The notes beneath the pieces are model-generated. The model was given only the letters and a program-made list of their open reading frames with translations. It was not told the origin of the DNA and did no database searches. The translations under genes were made by a program, and so were the position numbers. 64,000 bases of DNA from Rhodothermus marinus DSM 4252. Lineage in GTDB: Bacteria > Bacteroidota > Rhodothermia > Rhodothermales > Rhodothermaceae. The stretch is taken from assembly GCF_000024845.1 (NCBI RefSeq), contig NC_013501.1, positions 3,018,874 to 3,082,873 of the forward strand. The letters are read 5' to 3'. Positions 17,923 to 25,926 of this stretch are shown here, one piece after another (positions within the stretch are counted from its first letter, which is position 1; each line of letters opens with the position of its first letter).

Positions 17923-18912
17923 TCAGCCTCGGGCCTGTCCGTCGTAGTGACCGTTCAGGAGCCAGTCGAGCAGTTCGCTCAGGCGCGCTTCGGCAACGGC
18001 CACGCAGGTGTCGGCCGCGCCGTAGTAGAGACGCAGCGTGTCGCCGTCCAGCACGTAGCCACAGGGGAACACCACGTTGGGTACATCGCCGATGCGTTCG
18101 TACGGGGCCCGCGGCCCCAGGATCCAGCCGGGCGCCCGTCGGATCACCCGGGCAGGGTTTTCTAGATCCAGCAACGCCATGCCCACCCGGTAGATGTCGC
18201 CGGCCACCGTGGTGCGCACGCCGTGGTAGATGAGCAGCCAGCCCTCGGGCGTCTCGATGGGCGGCGGTCCGGCCCCGATCCGCACGTGGTCCCACCAGAC
18301 GCCCGGACGCGGCCGCAGCACCACGCGCGGACCGCTCCAGTGCCGCAGATCCGGCGACCGGCTCAGCCAGATGGCCGGATGCGTCTCGCGCCGCGTGCTG
18401 GAGGTCCGATGCAGCAGCACCCAGTAGCCGCCGATCTTTCGGGGGAAGAGCACGCCATTCTTGTCTTCCGGCGGCATGAGCAGGCCGCGCCGCTCAAAGG
18501 TGCGGAAGTCTTCGGTCAGCGCCAGCGCAATGGCCGGTCCTTCCTCCGAGAAGGCCGTGTAGGTGACCGCATAGCAGCCCATCTCCTCCAGCCACACGAT
18601 GCGCGGGTCTTCGATGCCCCAGGATTCTTCGGGCCAGTGCGCCGGATCGGGCACCAGCGTCGGCTCAGGATCGATCGTCCAGTCGGTCAGCCCGTTGGGG
18701 CTCCGCGCCACGGTCAGGTGCGACACGCCCCGGTGGTCCTCCACGCGCACCAGCAGCAACGTCTCGCCCGTATCCAGCCGAACGGCCGCCGGATTGAAGA
18801 CGGAGTTGCACGGATAGGGCCAGTCGTCGGCCGTCAGAATCGGGTTCCCCTCGTAACGTCGAAACAACTCGCCCACCTGCTGGGGCATCGGAAGCACTTC
18901 GTAGTCGCGCAT
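17923..18912 (-). CDS. GH130 family protein, single module
   Basis: Five-bladed beta-propeller of 329 residues of the GH130 family, whose known members are beta-mannoside phosphorylases or hydrolases. The N-terminal FNPAAV strand, the GIEDPRI motif (residues 99-105, containing the conserved Asp thought to be general acid), LFPRKI (155-160), GAGPPPIETPEGWLLIYHG (about 213-231) and the final LYYGAADT are all present, so it looks active. Basic residues near 158 and the YHG histidine are consistent with phosphate binding, but that is inference. It is cytoplasmic (no signal). Nine bases downstream of the two-module GH130 gene and three bases upstream of the GT4 gene. Confidence 0.9.
   Translation of the reverse strand: MRDYEVLPMPQQVGELFRRYEGNPILTADDWPYPCNSVFNPAAVRLDTGETLLLVRVEDHRGVSHLTVARSPNGLTDWTIDPEPTLVPDPAHWPEESWGIEDPRIVWLEEMGCYAVTYTAFSEEGPAIALALTEDFRTFERRGLLMPPEDKNGVLFPRKIGGYWVLLHRTSSTRRETHPAIWLSRSPDLRHWSGPRVVLRPRPGVWWDHVRIGAGPPPIETPEGWLLIYHGVRTTVAGDIYRVGMALLDLENPARVIRRAPGWILGPRAPYERIGDVPNVVFPCGYVLDGDTLRLYYGAADTCVAVAEARLSELLDWLLNGHYDGQARG
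18251..18280. repeat. 30-base identity with the module-1 coding part of the upstream GH130 gene
   Basis: A 30-base stretch is identical at 18251-18280 and 20399-20428. It encodes the IGAGPPPIET motif of the single-module GH130 protein and of module 1 of the two-module protein. Strong protein conservation explains part of this, but identity at all wobble positions suggests recent duplication or gene conversion. Confidence 0.75.
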
Positions 18913-18921
18913 CGTCCTGCC

Positions 18922-21096
18922 TCACAATACTTTTGTGGGAACGACTTCAGGCGCTTCGGCAGCCAGTCGCTCAAGGGCTGCGACCAGTTCGTCCATCGGA
19001 ACACGCGCGCCGAAAATGCGGCTGTCGGCCGCCGCATACGGAATAATCAGATCACCGCGCCACACATAATTTGCACAGGCAAACAGTACATTATCCACCC
19101 CCAGTTCCGGGTCGCCCACCTTTTCGACGTCGCCGCGCGGCCGCATGAGCGGCTCCAGGCGGGCTGCTACGGGATCGGGCCGGTTGAAATCCAGCAGCGC
19201 CGCCGCCAGATCGTACTCCCGGTGCCCGTCCCAGTCCATATGTCCCTGATGGTAGATCATCAGGAAGCGGTGGTTGCCCAGCGCGATGGGCGGGCCGCCC
19301 GCGCCGATCCAGGAGAGCGCAAACTCCCGGTAGCGGTAGCTGGCCATCAGCAGGCCCCGGCTGTGGAAGGGCCCCTCGGGTCGGTCGGCCTCGGCCAGAT
19401 GGATGGCCATGGGATGCCGCCCGTAGATGGGGCGATGCAGCAGCAGCCATTTGCCATCGACGGGCTCCGGAAGCAGCGCCGCGTTTTTGTTGTCCACGTC
19501 GTTCACATCGCCGGGAATCGGGCCGTGCAGCTCCCAGTGCACGAAGTCCTGCGTGGTGGCCAGGCAGATGTGCACGCGCCCGATGAACGACGGAAAGCGA
19601 GGGCGTTCGGTGGTGTAGCCCGTGTAGAACAGGTAGTAGGTATCGCCGATCTTCGTGCAGCGGGCATCTTCGGCACCCAGGTCGTGAAAGACGGCCTCAG
19701 GGCGAATCACGGGCTCCGGCCAGCGCCGCACCAGTTCCAGCGTGGGCGTCAGCACGGCCAGCCCCAGCGAAGAGGGCGCATGCCCGGCCGGGCTTCCTTT
19801 CGCCCCCTGGGCCCGGTAGATCATCACACACGCACCGCCGGCCCGGCGAAGCCGCTCGCGCTCCGGCCCGGTAAGCTGCCAGGCGTCCATGAGCCGCTCC
19901 AGCTCCTCACCGGCCTCCACGAGCACGGCGGCCGGATTCAGCACCACGCGCGACTCCCAGGGATGCTGCGGATCCGGCTCGAGTACGGGTCGTCCGCCAT
20001 GCAGACGCTCGACCTCGACGGGTGGCGGCGTCTCGATCGTGCGCATGGCCCGGCCCCGGTCGCTGGACATCATGTAGACCCGGGGCATTGTCCAGCTATG
20101 CCGCTGCTCTTCCAGCACGAAATCGACCACGTCCCGCAGCGGCGCCACGGCATGGCCGATCACGCTGTCGGCCGCGCCGTAGTACACGTGCAGCTGGCCA
20201 TCGATCACCACGGCCCCTTCCGGAAACACAACGTTGGGCACGTCGCCCTCGCGCTCAAAGGGCAGCTCGGGCTCCAGGATCGGCACGCGAGCCCGGGCGA
20301 TCGTCCGCTGCGGGTCGTCCAGGTCCAGCAGCGCCACCCCGGCCCGGTAGGTGTAGGTTTCGTCCACCCCGTGGTAGATCAGCAGCCACCCCTCGGGGGT
20401 CTCGATGGGCGGCGGTCCGGCCCCGATCTTTTTGCGCTCCCAGCGCCGGGCCGGGCGGAGCACCACATGCTCGTCCAGGTCGGCCAGGTGTTCGGCCCAG
20501 CGCGCAGCCGATCGGTGCAGCAGTTCGTCCCAGTCGTCGAAGTAGATGATCTGAATGTCCGGTTCGATGCGGTGCAGCAGCGCCAGTCTGCCCCGGATGC
20601 GACGCGGAAAGAGCGCGGCGTCTTTGTCGCGCACGGACGGACCGATCACACCGTGTTTTTCGACCTGCACGAAGTCGGTCGTCGAGGCCAGCCCGAAGCG
20701 GACCCCGTCGCCGGGACCGAAGGCCGGCGTGCTGAGCACCGTATGTACGATCCAGTAGCGTCCCTCCAGGAACGTGATGCGTGGATCCTCAAGTCCGTAG
20801 CGGTCGAAGTCCTCGCCCGGCGCAAGCAGCGGCGTCTCGCGCCAGGTGAAGTGCACGCCGTCAGTGCTCGTGGCATAGCCGAGCGAGGAGATGTAGGGCT
20901 CAAAGCCATAAGCCGGCTCGCCGGGTCCCGCATTCGGCAGCGGAAAGCGCCGATAGCCGGCCGGAACGGCCCGGAAGACAAGATGCACGCGCTCGCCGTC
21001 GTACCAGGCGCCCGGATTGAATACGGCGCCCGAAGCCCACGTTAGATCGGCGCGAGGCGCCAGGACCGGAACGTTTGTCCGTCGAAACAGCGACAT
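18922..21096 (-). CDS. two-module GH130 protein (tandem fusion)
   Basis: Protein of 724 residues made of two GH130-like propellers. Module 1 (about 1-330) has FNPGAW, YGLEDPRITF (103-106 = EDPR), LFPRRI (162-167), GAGPPPIETPEGWLLIYHG and the closing VYYGAADSVIG, all intact. Module 2 (about 360-724) has LNPAAV and a propeller pattern, but EDPR is EDAR (476-479), LFPRRI is LLPEPV (541-546), and YHG becomes YHQG (615-618); it also has an insert near 397-420. Family members usually have one module of 300-350 residues. Module 2 may be a different specificity or a non-catalytic partner. No signal peptide. First gene of the GH130-GH130-GT4 operon. Confidence 0.88.
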   Translation of the reverse strand: MSLFRRTNVPVLAPRADLTWASGAVFNPGAWYDGERVHLVFRAVPAGYRRFPLPNAGPGEPAYGFEPYISSLGYATSTDGVHFTWRETPLLAPGEDFDRYGLEDPRITFLEGRYWIVHTVLSTPAFGPGDGVRFGLASTTDFVQVEKHGVIGPSVRDKDAALFPRRIRGRLALLHRIEPDIQIIYFDDWDELLHRSAARWAEHLADLDEHVVLRPARRWERKKIGAGPPPIETPEGWLLIYHGVDETYTYRAGVALLDLDDPQRTIARARVPILEPELPFEREGDVPNVVFPEGAVVIDGQLHVYYGAADSVIGHAVAPLRDVVDFVLEEQRHSWTMPRVYMMSSDRGRAMRTIETPPPVEVERLHGGRPVLEPDPQHPWESRVVLNPAAVLVEAGEELERLMDAWQLTGPERERLRRAGGACVMIYRAQGAKGSPAGHAPSSLGLAVLTPTLELVRRWPEPVIRPEAVFHDLGAEDARCTKIGDTYYLFYTGYTTERPRFPSFIGRVHICLATTQDFVHWELHGPIPGDVNDVDNKNAALLPEPVDGKWLLLHRPIYGRHPMAIHLAEADRPEGPFHSRGLLMASYRYREFALSWIGAGGPPIALGNHRFLMIYHQGHMDWDGHREYDLAAALLDFNRPDPVAARLEPLMRPRGDVEKVGDPELGVDNVLFACANYVWRGDLIIPYAAADSRIFGARVPMDELVAALERLAAEAPEVVPTKVL
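20399..20428. repeat. second copy of the 30-base GH130 repeat
   Basis: Partner of the copy at 18251-18280; same orientation, inside module 1 of the two-module GH130 gene. Confidence 0.75.
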
Positions 21097-21208
21097 TTTT
21101 TCTTCGGCACTGCTGCTTTTTTCACGAAGCGAGCGAATCGCCCCAAGCCCGCTGCATGTTCCACCGAATAATCAGGCGGGTCCCACTTTTCACAGGAAGG
21201 TTGCGTCT

Positions 21209-21230
21209 AAAAACATGCCGGGATCCGGCA
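21209..21230 (-). terminator. rho-independent terminator of the GH3 gene
   Basis: On the minus strand a short 6-bp stem (TGCCGG/CCGGCA, 21216-21230) with a 3-base loop is followed by TGTTTTTAG. It lies about 45 bases past the GH3 stop. A second inverted repeat (CCCCGG/CCGGGG, about 21242-21272) is nearer the stop and has no T-run. Confidence 0.55.
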
Positions 21231-21275
21231 CGAAGCCGAACCCCGGCCCAGGGACCCCGCAGACGTCCGGGGTAT

Positions 21276-23123
21276 TCAGTAGGTCAGGCCATAGCCGAAG
21301 GGAAACAGCGGGTCATAGTCTTCGTCGCCCACGTTGATGGGGATCTGATCCATCGAGCGCGGCCAGGAGAACGGCAGCTTACCGGTCGGAGCATAGTCGC
21401 CGAAGAGCACGTCGGCCACGCCGTCGCCTTCGCTGCCCGGAAGCCAGGCCGCGATGAACGCGTCGGCCATTTCCAGCACATCGTTGATGATCATCGGGCG
21501 CCCGGAGATCAGGATCACCACCACGGGCACGCCGGCTTCTTTCAGGCGCCGCACCACGGCCACGTCGTCCGGATCGAGCGACAGGTCGGAGCGATCGCCC
21601 AGGAATTCGGCGTAGGGCCGCTCGCCGATCACCGCGATGGCCACGTCGGCGCCGGCCGCTCCGGAGCCATCTTCCGAGTAGGTCACCTCGGTACCGGGCG
21701 CCACCGCCTTCCGGATGGCTTCCAGGATCGTAGTGCCTTCGGTGATGTCGCCGCTGCCCCCCTGCCAGTCGATCGTCCAGCCACCCGCCTGATAGCCCAA
21801 GTTGTCGGCGTGCAGCCCGGCCACATGGATACGGCCGAGGTCTTTGGCCAGCGGCAACGTCTGGTTTTCGTTTTTCAGAAGCACCAGCGACTTACGTACC
21901 GCCTCGCGGGCCACGGCCCGGTGCTCGGCCGAACCGAACTTCGCCCACAGGCTCCGATCGGCGAACACGTGCTCGGGTCCATCCATCAACCCCATGGCGA
22001 ATTTGACGCGCAGGATGCGCAGCACGGCGTCGTCGATGCGCTCCATGGGGACCCGTCCTTCTTCGACCAGCTCTTTCAGAAGCTGGAAAAACTCGCGGTA
22101 GCGGGTGGGCACCATGGCCATGTCGATGCCCGCATTGATGGCGATCTCGATGGCCGTCTTGTAGTCGGGATGGACCTGATCGATGGCATTGTAGTCGGAA
22201 ATCACGATGCCCTCAAAGCCCAGCTCGCCCTTCAGCACGTCGGTGAGCATGTACTTGTGGCCGGTCATCTTGACGCCGTTCCAGCTGCTGTAGGACACCA
22301 TGATCGAGCCCACCCCGGCCTGGATGGCGTCGATGTAGGGCCGCACATGAATGCGGCGGAACGTGGCCTCGTCCAGCCGCACGTCGCCCTGGTCCAGCAG
22401 CGCCCCCTGCGGCCCACCGGTGCCGAAGGCCGTACCGCCGTCGCCGGCGAAGTGCTTGGCGGTAGCCAGCACGGCCAGCGGATTGTTCAGCCCACCGTTC
22501 TGCAGGCCGCGCACGGCCGCCGCGCCCAGCGTGGCCACCAGCTCCGGATCTTCCGAGAAGCTCTCGTAGGTGCGGCCCCAGCGTTCGTCCCGCGCCACGG
22601 CAATGCACGGCGCGAAATTCCAGTGAATGCCGGTGGCCCGCATTTCGATGGCCGTAATGCGATAGACCCGCTCCACCAGGTCGGGGTCGCGCGTGGCTCC
22701 CAGCCCGATGTGGTGTGGGAAAACCACGGCCCCCTCGACGTTGCTGTGGCCGTGCACGGCGTCGATGCCGTAGAGCAGCGGAATGCCCAACCGCGTGCGC
22801 AGTGCAATGGCCTGCAGGCTGTCGTACACCTCGGTCCAGGCCTCCAGGCTGTTGCCGTCGGCCGGATCCGAGTTGCCACCGCTCAGAATGGAGCCCAAGT
22901 GGTAGGTCTGAATGTCGTAGGGATCCTGGAGAAAGGCCTGCTCGGCCTGAATCATCTGACCGATTTTCTCCTCCAGGGTCATCTGTTCCAGCAGGGCACG
23001 GGCCTGCTCATCGTAACTGGAAAGCGGAGGAAATGCGGCCGTCGAAGGGGGTTGCTGTTCCGCTTTCTGACAGCCGGCCGCTACAAGTCCAAGCATAAGG
23101 CAGCCGATTACCAGGTGCTTCAT
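21276..23123 (-). CDS. GH3 family beta-glucosidase, lipoprotein
   Basis: Retaining beta-glycosidase of 615 residues, probably lipid-anchored: signal [18 protein letters not shown] has a lipobox-like end at Cys18. The catalytic barrel shows [46 protein letters not shown] and the nucleophile aspartate at about residue 310 in [13 protein letters not shown]. The second domain shows [13 protein letters not shown] and [12 protein letters not shown]. It resembles barley exo-beta-glucanase type GH3. ATG 23123 preferred to a start at 23177 because it opens the signal peptide. It stands downstream of the FecR-like and sigma genes, which might regulate it. Confidence 0.92.
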   Translation of the reverse strand: MKHLVIGCLMLGLVAAGCQKAEQQPPSTAAFPPLSSYDEQARALLEQMTLEEKIGQMIQAEQAFLQDPYDIQTYHLGSILSGGNSDPADGNSLEAWTEVYDSLQAIALRTRLGIPLLYGIDAVHGHSNVEGAVVFPHHIGLGATRDPDLVERVYRITAIEMRATGIHWNFAPCIAVARDERWGRTYESFSEDPELVATLGAAAVRGLQNGGLNNPLAVLATAKHFAGDGGTAFGTGGPQGALLDQGDVRLDEATFRRIHVRPYIDAIQAGVGSIMVSYSSWNGVKMTGHKYMLTDVLKGELGFEGIVISDYNAIDQVHPDYKTAIEIAINAGIDMAMVPTRYREFFQLLKELVEEGRVPMERIDDAVLRILRVKFAMGLMDGPEHVFADRSLWAKFGSAEHRAVAREAVRKSLVLLKNENQTLPLAKDLGRIHVAGLHADNLGYQAGGWTIDWQGGSGDITEGTTILEAIRKAVAPGTEVTYSEDGSGAAGADVAIAVIGERPYAEFLGDRSDLSLDPDDVAVVRRLKEAGVPVVVILISGRPMIINDVLEMADAFIAAWLPGSEGDGVADVLFGDYAPTGKLPFSWPRSMDQIPINVGDEDYDPLFPFGYGLTY

Positions 23124-23283
23124 GGCTTCCGGAAATTGGGGTGGTTTCAGGACTTCGGTCCAGCCTTCCACCCGCACGCGAACCTTCAGACAGGCTGGGC
23201 TTACCGATTCTGATTCAAGTCAAATCACTTTACAAAAAAAGCCGGCATAAACGCAACCCCTGCGTCCCTACCCTTCCGACCGG

Positions 23284-23568
23284 CTACGAGCACCGGCATC
23301 GCCGTTCAGCTTTCCGGGCGGGCATCTCCGGCAGGGGCAGCCCACGCGTACGCATTTTTTTCAGCAGTGCCTGCCACTGGGCTTCCAGCCAGGCCGGGTC
23401 CTCGTTACCAGCAGCCCCGGCAGCCTCCCAGAGCTGCTGCAGCGACCGAAACAGCGCCCGGTGCTGTGCGTCGGCCTCCAGCCATTGTTCGACGCGCCGC
23501 TGCACGGCTTCCGAAGCCTCGCCGGCCAGGTAATCCACCAGATCTTGCCAGCTAACCGTATGCGCCAC
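23284..23568 (-). CDS. FecR-like anti-sigma N-terminal domain, truncated
   Basis: Small protein of 94 residues with a GTG start. Residues 5-75 match the N-terminal cytoplasmic DUF4880 part of FecR-type anti-sigma regulators (WQDLVDYLAGEASEAVQRRVEQWLEADAQHRALFRSLQQLWEAAG). The rest of FecR (membrane helix and periplasmic domain, about 230 residues) is missing; a different basic tail ends at ERRCRCS, and I see no continuing FecR reading frame in the 100 bases downstream. It is either a minimal soluble anti-sigma or a decaying gene. It lies 44 bases after the FecI-like sigma gene, the normal order. Confidence 0.7.
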   Translation of the reverse strand: MAHTVSWQDLVDYLAGEASEAVQRRVEQWLEADAQHRALFRSLQQLWEAAGAAGNEDPAWLEAQWQALLKKMRTRGLPLPEMPARKAERRCRCS

Positions 23569-23612
23569 CGACGGCTTTTTCTTGATTAAGACGCCGAACG
23601 GCGACTACAACC

Positions 23613-24227
23613 CTATTGGGCCAGAAAAGATGCCAGACGGGCACGGAGATATTTGACGGCTTCGGTCAGCTGGTTACTCACCGTCTTGGGCGAGACCCCC
23701 ATAATTCGGGCAATTTCCGCATAGGTGAAGCCGTGTTCGCGATGCAGCAGAAAGGTCAACCGCCGACGCTCCGGAAGGGACGCGATGGCCTCTTCCAGGG
23801 CCTGACGAAACTCTTCGGCCTGCAGGCGCTGAAGGCCGTCGGGCTCGCCACACGTTCGATGTACGGGGAGTTGCAGCCCATCGACCTGCCATCGACGCCG
23901 CAGTTGCTGTCGGCGCCGAAAGTTGAATGCTTCGTTGCGCACGGCCTGATAGAGATACAGCCGCAGCGAGTGCGTGGGTTGCCAGCGCTGGCGCCGCTCC
24001 CAGATGCGCAGAAAGACCTCCTGTACCACTTCATGCGCCGCCTCTTCGTCCCCCAGCATACTCTGCGCAAAGCGACAGAGCCGACCGTAATAACACCGAA
24101 ACAGTTCGGCATAGGCTTCTCCGTCTCCCTGTCGGATACGCCGAATCCAGTCGCACTCTTGGACCGACAGCGAACCGACTCGCGTGTCCAACGATGTCGA
24201 GGTTTGCCCGAGTTGCACCAAGACCAT
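23613..24227 (-). CDS. FecI-like ECF RNA polymerase sigma factor
   Basis: Alternative sigma factor of about 204 residues. Region 2 (YAELFRCYYGRLCRFAQSMLGDEEAAHEVVQEVFLRIWERRQRW) and region 4 (LPERRRLTFLLHREHGFTYAEIARIMGVSPKTVSNQLTEAVKYLRARL) are complete. Start chosen at ATG 24227; in-frame ATG 24284 and TTG 24341 would add AT-rich, promoter-like codons. Transcription continues into the FecR-like gene. The target promoters are unknown; the GH3 gene downstream is a candidate, and no TonB receptor sits next to it, unlike classical Fec systems. Confidence 0.9.
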   Translation of the reverse strand: MVLVQLGQTSTSLDTRVGSLSVQECDWIRRIRQGDGEAYAELFRCYYGRLCRFAQSMLGDEEAAHEVVQEVFLRIWERRQRWQPTHSLRLYLYQAVRNEAFNFRRRQQLRRRWQVDGLQLPVHRTCGEPDGLQRLQAEEFRQALEEAIASLPERRRLTFLLHREHGFTYAEIARIMGVSPKTVSNQLTEAVKYLRARLASFLAQ

Positions 24228-24494
24228 GCGCTGAAGGTTGAACCGATTTATGATAAACAGATCATCCGCCACCCCCTCTTTCATTTCATTTTCAACATAT
24301 AATTTCCCATTGGTAAAATCAATCCCTTTTTCTATCTCCAAGCTCTGGATTTTTGACGTTCATTATTTTGAATCGATTCATTTATTATAAATTTCACATT
24401 TTTTCACAGGATATACCTTCCTCTGTCGTCTCCGAGAACAAAGCGCGCGCACGCCTGTTTGCGTGCACCCCGTGCATCTGTTCAACAGACGACC
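24228..24494. promoter_or_regulatory. AT-rich divergent intergenic region
   Basis: This is the longest non-coding stretch (267 bp) and clearly more AT-rich than the surroundings. It contains the 12-bp palindrome TGAATCGATTCA at 24369-24380 and a nearby TATAAA-like string (24386-24391). No TAnnTTTG box with a paired -33 is present. It should hold the promoters of the sigma gene (minus) and the methyltransferase gene (plus). Confidence 0.45.
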
Positions 24495-25409
24495 ATGGAG
24501 CTGCCCGCCGCGTTCATCCGATATCGGCCCATTGTGGACGACTGGGAAGCGTTTGTGGCGACGCTCCGGCGGCCGCTGCCGGTGTGCGTGTGGACCAACA
24601 CGCTGCGCGCTACCCCCGAGCAGGTAAAAGCCGCGCTGGAGGCCGAAGGCCTGAAGCCGGAGCCGCTTGCCTGGCGCTCTGATGCTTTTCGGCTGCCGCC
24701 CAACAGCCAGCCCGGCAACCGCTTGGCCTACGTGCTGGGACACTACCACGTGCAGGAAGAGGTCTCGCTGCTGCCGGTGCCACTGCTCGACCCGCAACCC
24801 GGCGAGCGTGTGCTGGACCTGTGCGCGGCCCCCGGTGGCAAGACGGCTCAGATCGCCGTCCGCATGCAGAACCGGGGGACGGTCGTGGCCAACGACCGCA
24901 ACCCGCTGCGCCTGCGTCAGCTCTCGGGCACGATCGAGCGCCTGGGGCTGCTGAACGTCACTACCACACTGCACGACGGCGCCGACTATCCTCTGGAGAG
25001 CGGTCCGTTCGATCGCGTGCTGGTCGATGTGCCCTGTTCCTGCGAGGGGAATTTCCGGAAGGACCAGCAGGTAGCCGATGCGTTTGCCGGGGCACCGGAA
25101 CTCTGCGGGTTGCAGACGGCGCTACTACACCGGGCCGTGACGCTGTGCCGCCCGGGCGGCCGCATCGTCTATGCCACATGCACGTTCGCCCCTGAAGAGA
25201 ACGAACTGGTTGTCGATACCGTACTCCAGCGCTGGGGCGAAGCCCTGCGACTATTGCCGGCCCGTCTCGAAGGCTTCCGGGGCGCGCCGGGGCTTACCGA
25301 GTGGAACGGCCGGCGCCTGCATCCTTCGCTGGAGCTGGCGCTGCGCGTCTGGCCGCACCTGAACGACACGGGTGGTTTCTTTGTAGCCGTACTCGAACGA
25401 CAGGCCTGA
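24495..25409 (+). CDS. RsmB/RsmF-like (NOL1/NOP2/Sun) RNA m5C methyltransferase
   Basis: S-adenosylmethionine-dependent 5-methylcytosine RNA methyltransferase of 304 residues. Motif I LDLCAAPGGKTAQIA, motif IV DVPCSCEGNFRKD and motif VI TCTFAPEENE with both catalytic cysteines are present. The N-terminal RNA-binding part is short, and the C-terminal PUA-like domain of RsmF is missing here; the next gene supplies a protein resembling it. ATG 24495 preferred over 24459. The true substrate (rRNA or tRNA) is not identified. Confidence 0.9.
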   Translation: MELPAAFIRYRPIVDDWEAFVATLRRPLPVCVWTNTLRATPEQVKAALEAEGLKPEPLAWRSDAFRLPPNSQPGNRLAYVLGHYHVQEEVSLLPVPLLDPQPGERVLDLCAAPGGKTAQIAVRMQNRGTVVANDRNPLRLRQLSGTIERLGLLNVTTTLHDGADYPLESGPFDRVLVDVPCSCEGNFRKDQQVADAFAGAPELCGLQTALLHRAVTLCRPGGRIVYATCTFAPEENELVVDTVLQRWGEALRLLPARLEGFRGAPGLTEWNGRRLHPSLELALRVWPHLNDTGGFFVAVLERQA

Positions 25410-25410
25410 G

Positions 25411-25926
25411 ATGAACGGGACACTGGAACTGCAACAGGCGGTCAAGATCGTCGATCCGACGCCGTACTTTCGCTATCTGGAAGAGCGCTTCGGGATTCCG
25501 CCGTCCACGTTCGACGGCTACGTGCTTGTGCAGCCGGGCCGCAAGAAGGTCTACATCGTGACGGCCGATCACCGTCCGCCGGCCCACCCGCGTCCCCGCA
25601 CCGTGGGTCTTCCGTTTCTGCGCATTTACCTGAAGTTTCCCAAGCTTTCGACGGCGGCGGCTCAGCAGTTCGGCCACGCCGCCACGCGCAACGTGATCGA
25701 CGCCGACGCGACCCAGGCCGAGGCGTTTCTGACCCGCCGGGATTTTCGGGCGCGTCCGGAACAGCTGGCGCTCTGCACCGGCCGAGGCTACGTGCTGGTA
25801 CGCTATCAGGGCCACACGCTCGGCGTCGGCTTTCTGATTCCGGAGGAAGCAGGCGGACGCGTCGAGAGCATGCTGCCCAAGTCCTGGGCGCGCGATCCGG
25901 CTTCGTTCAGTCTGACGGCACCGTGA
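25411..25926 (+). CDS. RsmF C-terminal (PUA-like) RNA-binding domain as a separate protein
   Basis: Protein of 171 residues, one base after the methyltransferase stop. It resembles the RNA-binding C-terminal half of RsmF-type ribosome biogenesis proteins: GRGYVLVRYQGHTLGVGFLIPEEAGGRVESMLPKSWARD has the pattern of the PUA-like end. No catalytic residues. The likely role is to recruit or position RNA for its neighbour. The family call is by motif resemblance only. It overlaps the convergent oxidoreductase gene by 20 bases. Confidence 0.6.
   Translation: MNGTLELQQAVKIVDPTPYFRYLEERFGIPPSTFDGYVLVQPGRKKVYIVTADHRPPAHPRPRTVGLPFLRIYLKFPKLSTAAAQQFGHAATRNVIDADATQAEAFLTRRDFRARPEQLALCTGRGYVLVRYQGHTLGVGFLIPEEAGGRVESMLPKSWARDPASFSLTAP

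Noticed and set aside
18223-21045. 940-residue plus-strand open frame opposite the GH130 genes
   Set aside because: The minus strand shows clear GH130 motifs, and the plus frame has no recognisable domain or start context.
21075-23213. 712-residue plus-strand open frame opposite the GH3 gene
   Set aside because: The minus-strand GH3 protein has complete catalytic motifs; the plus frame has a shadow-like composition.
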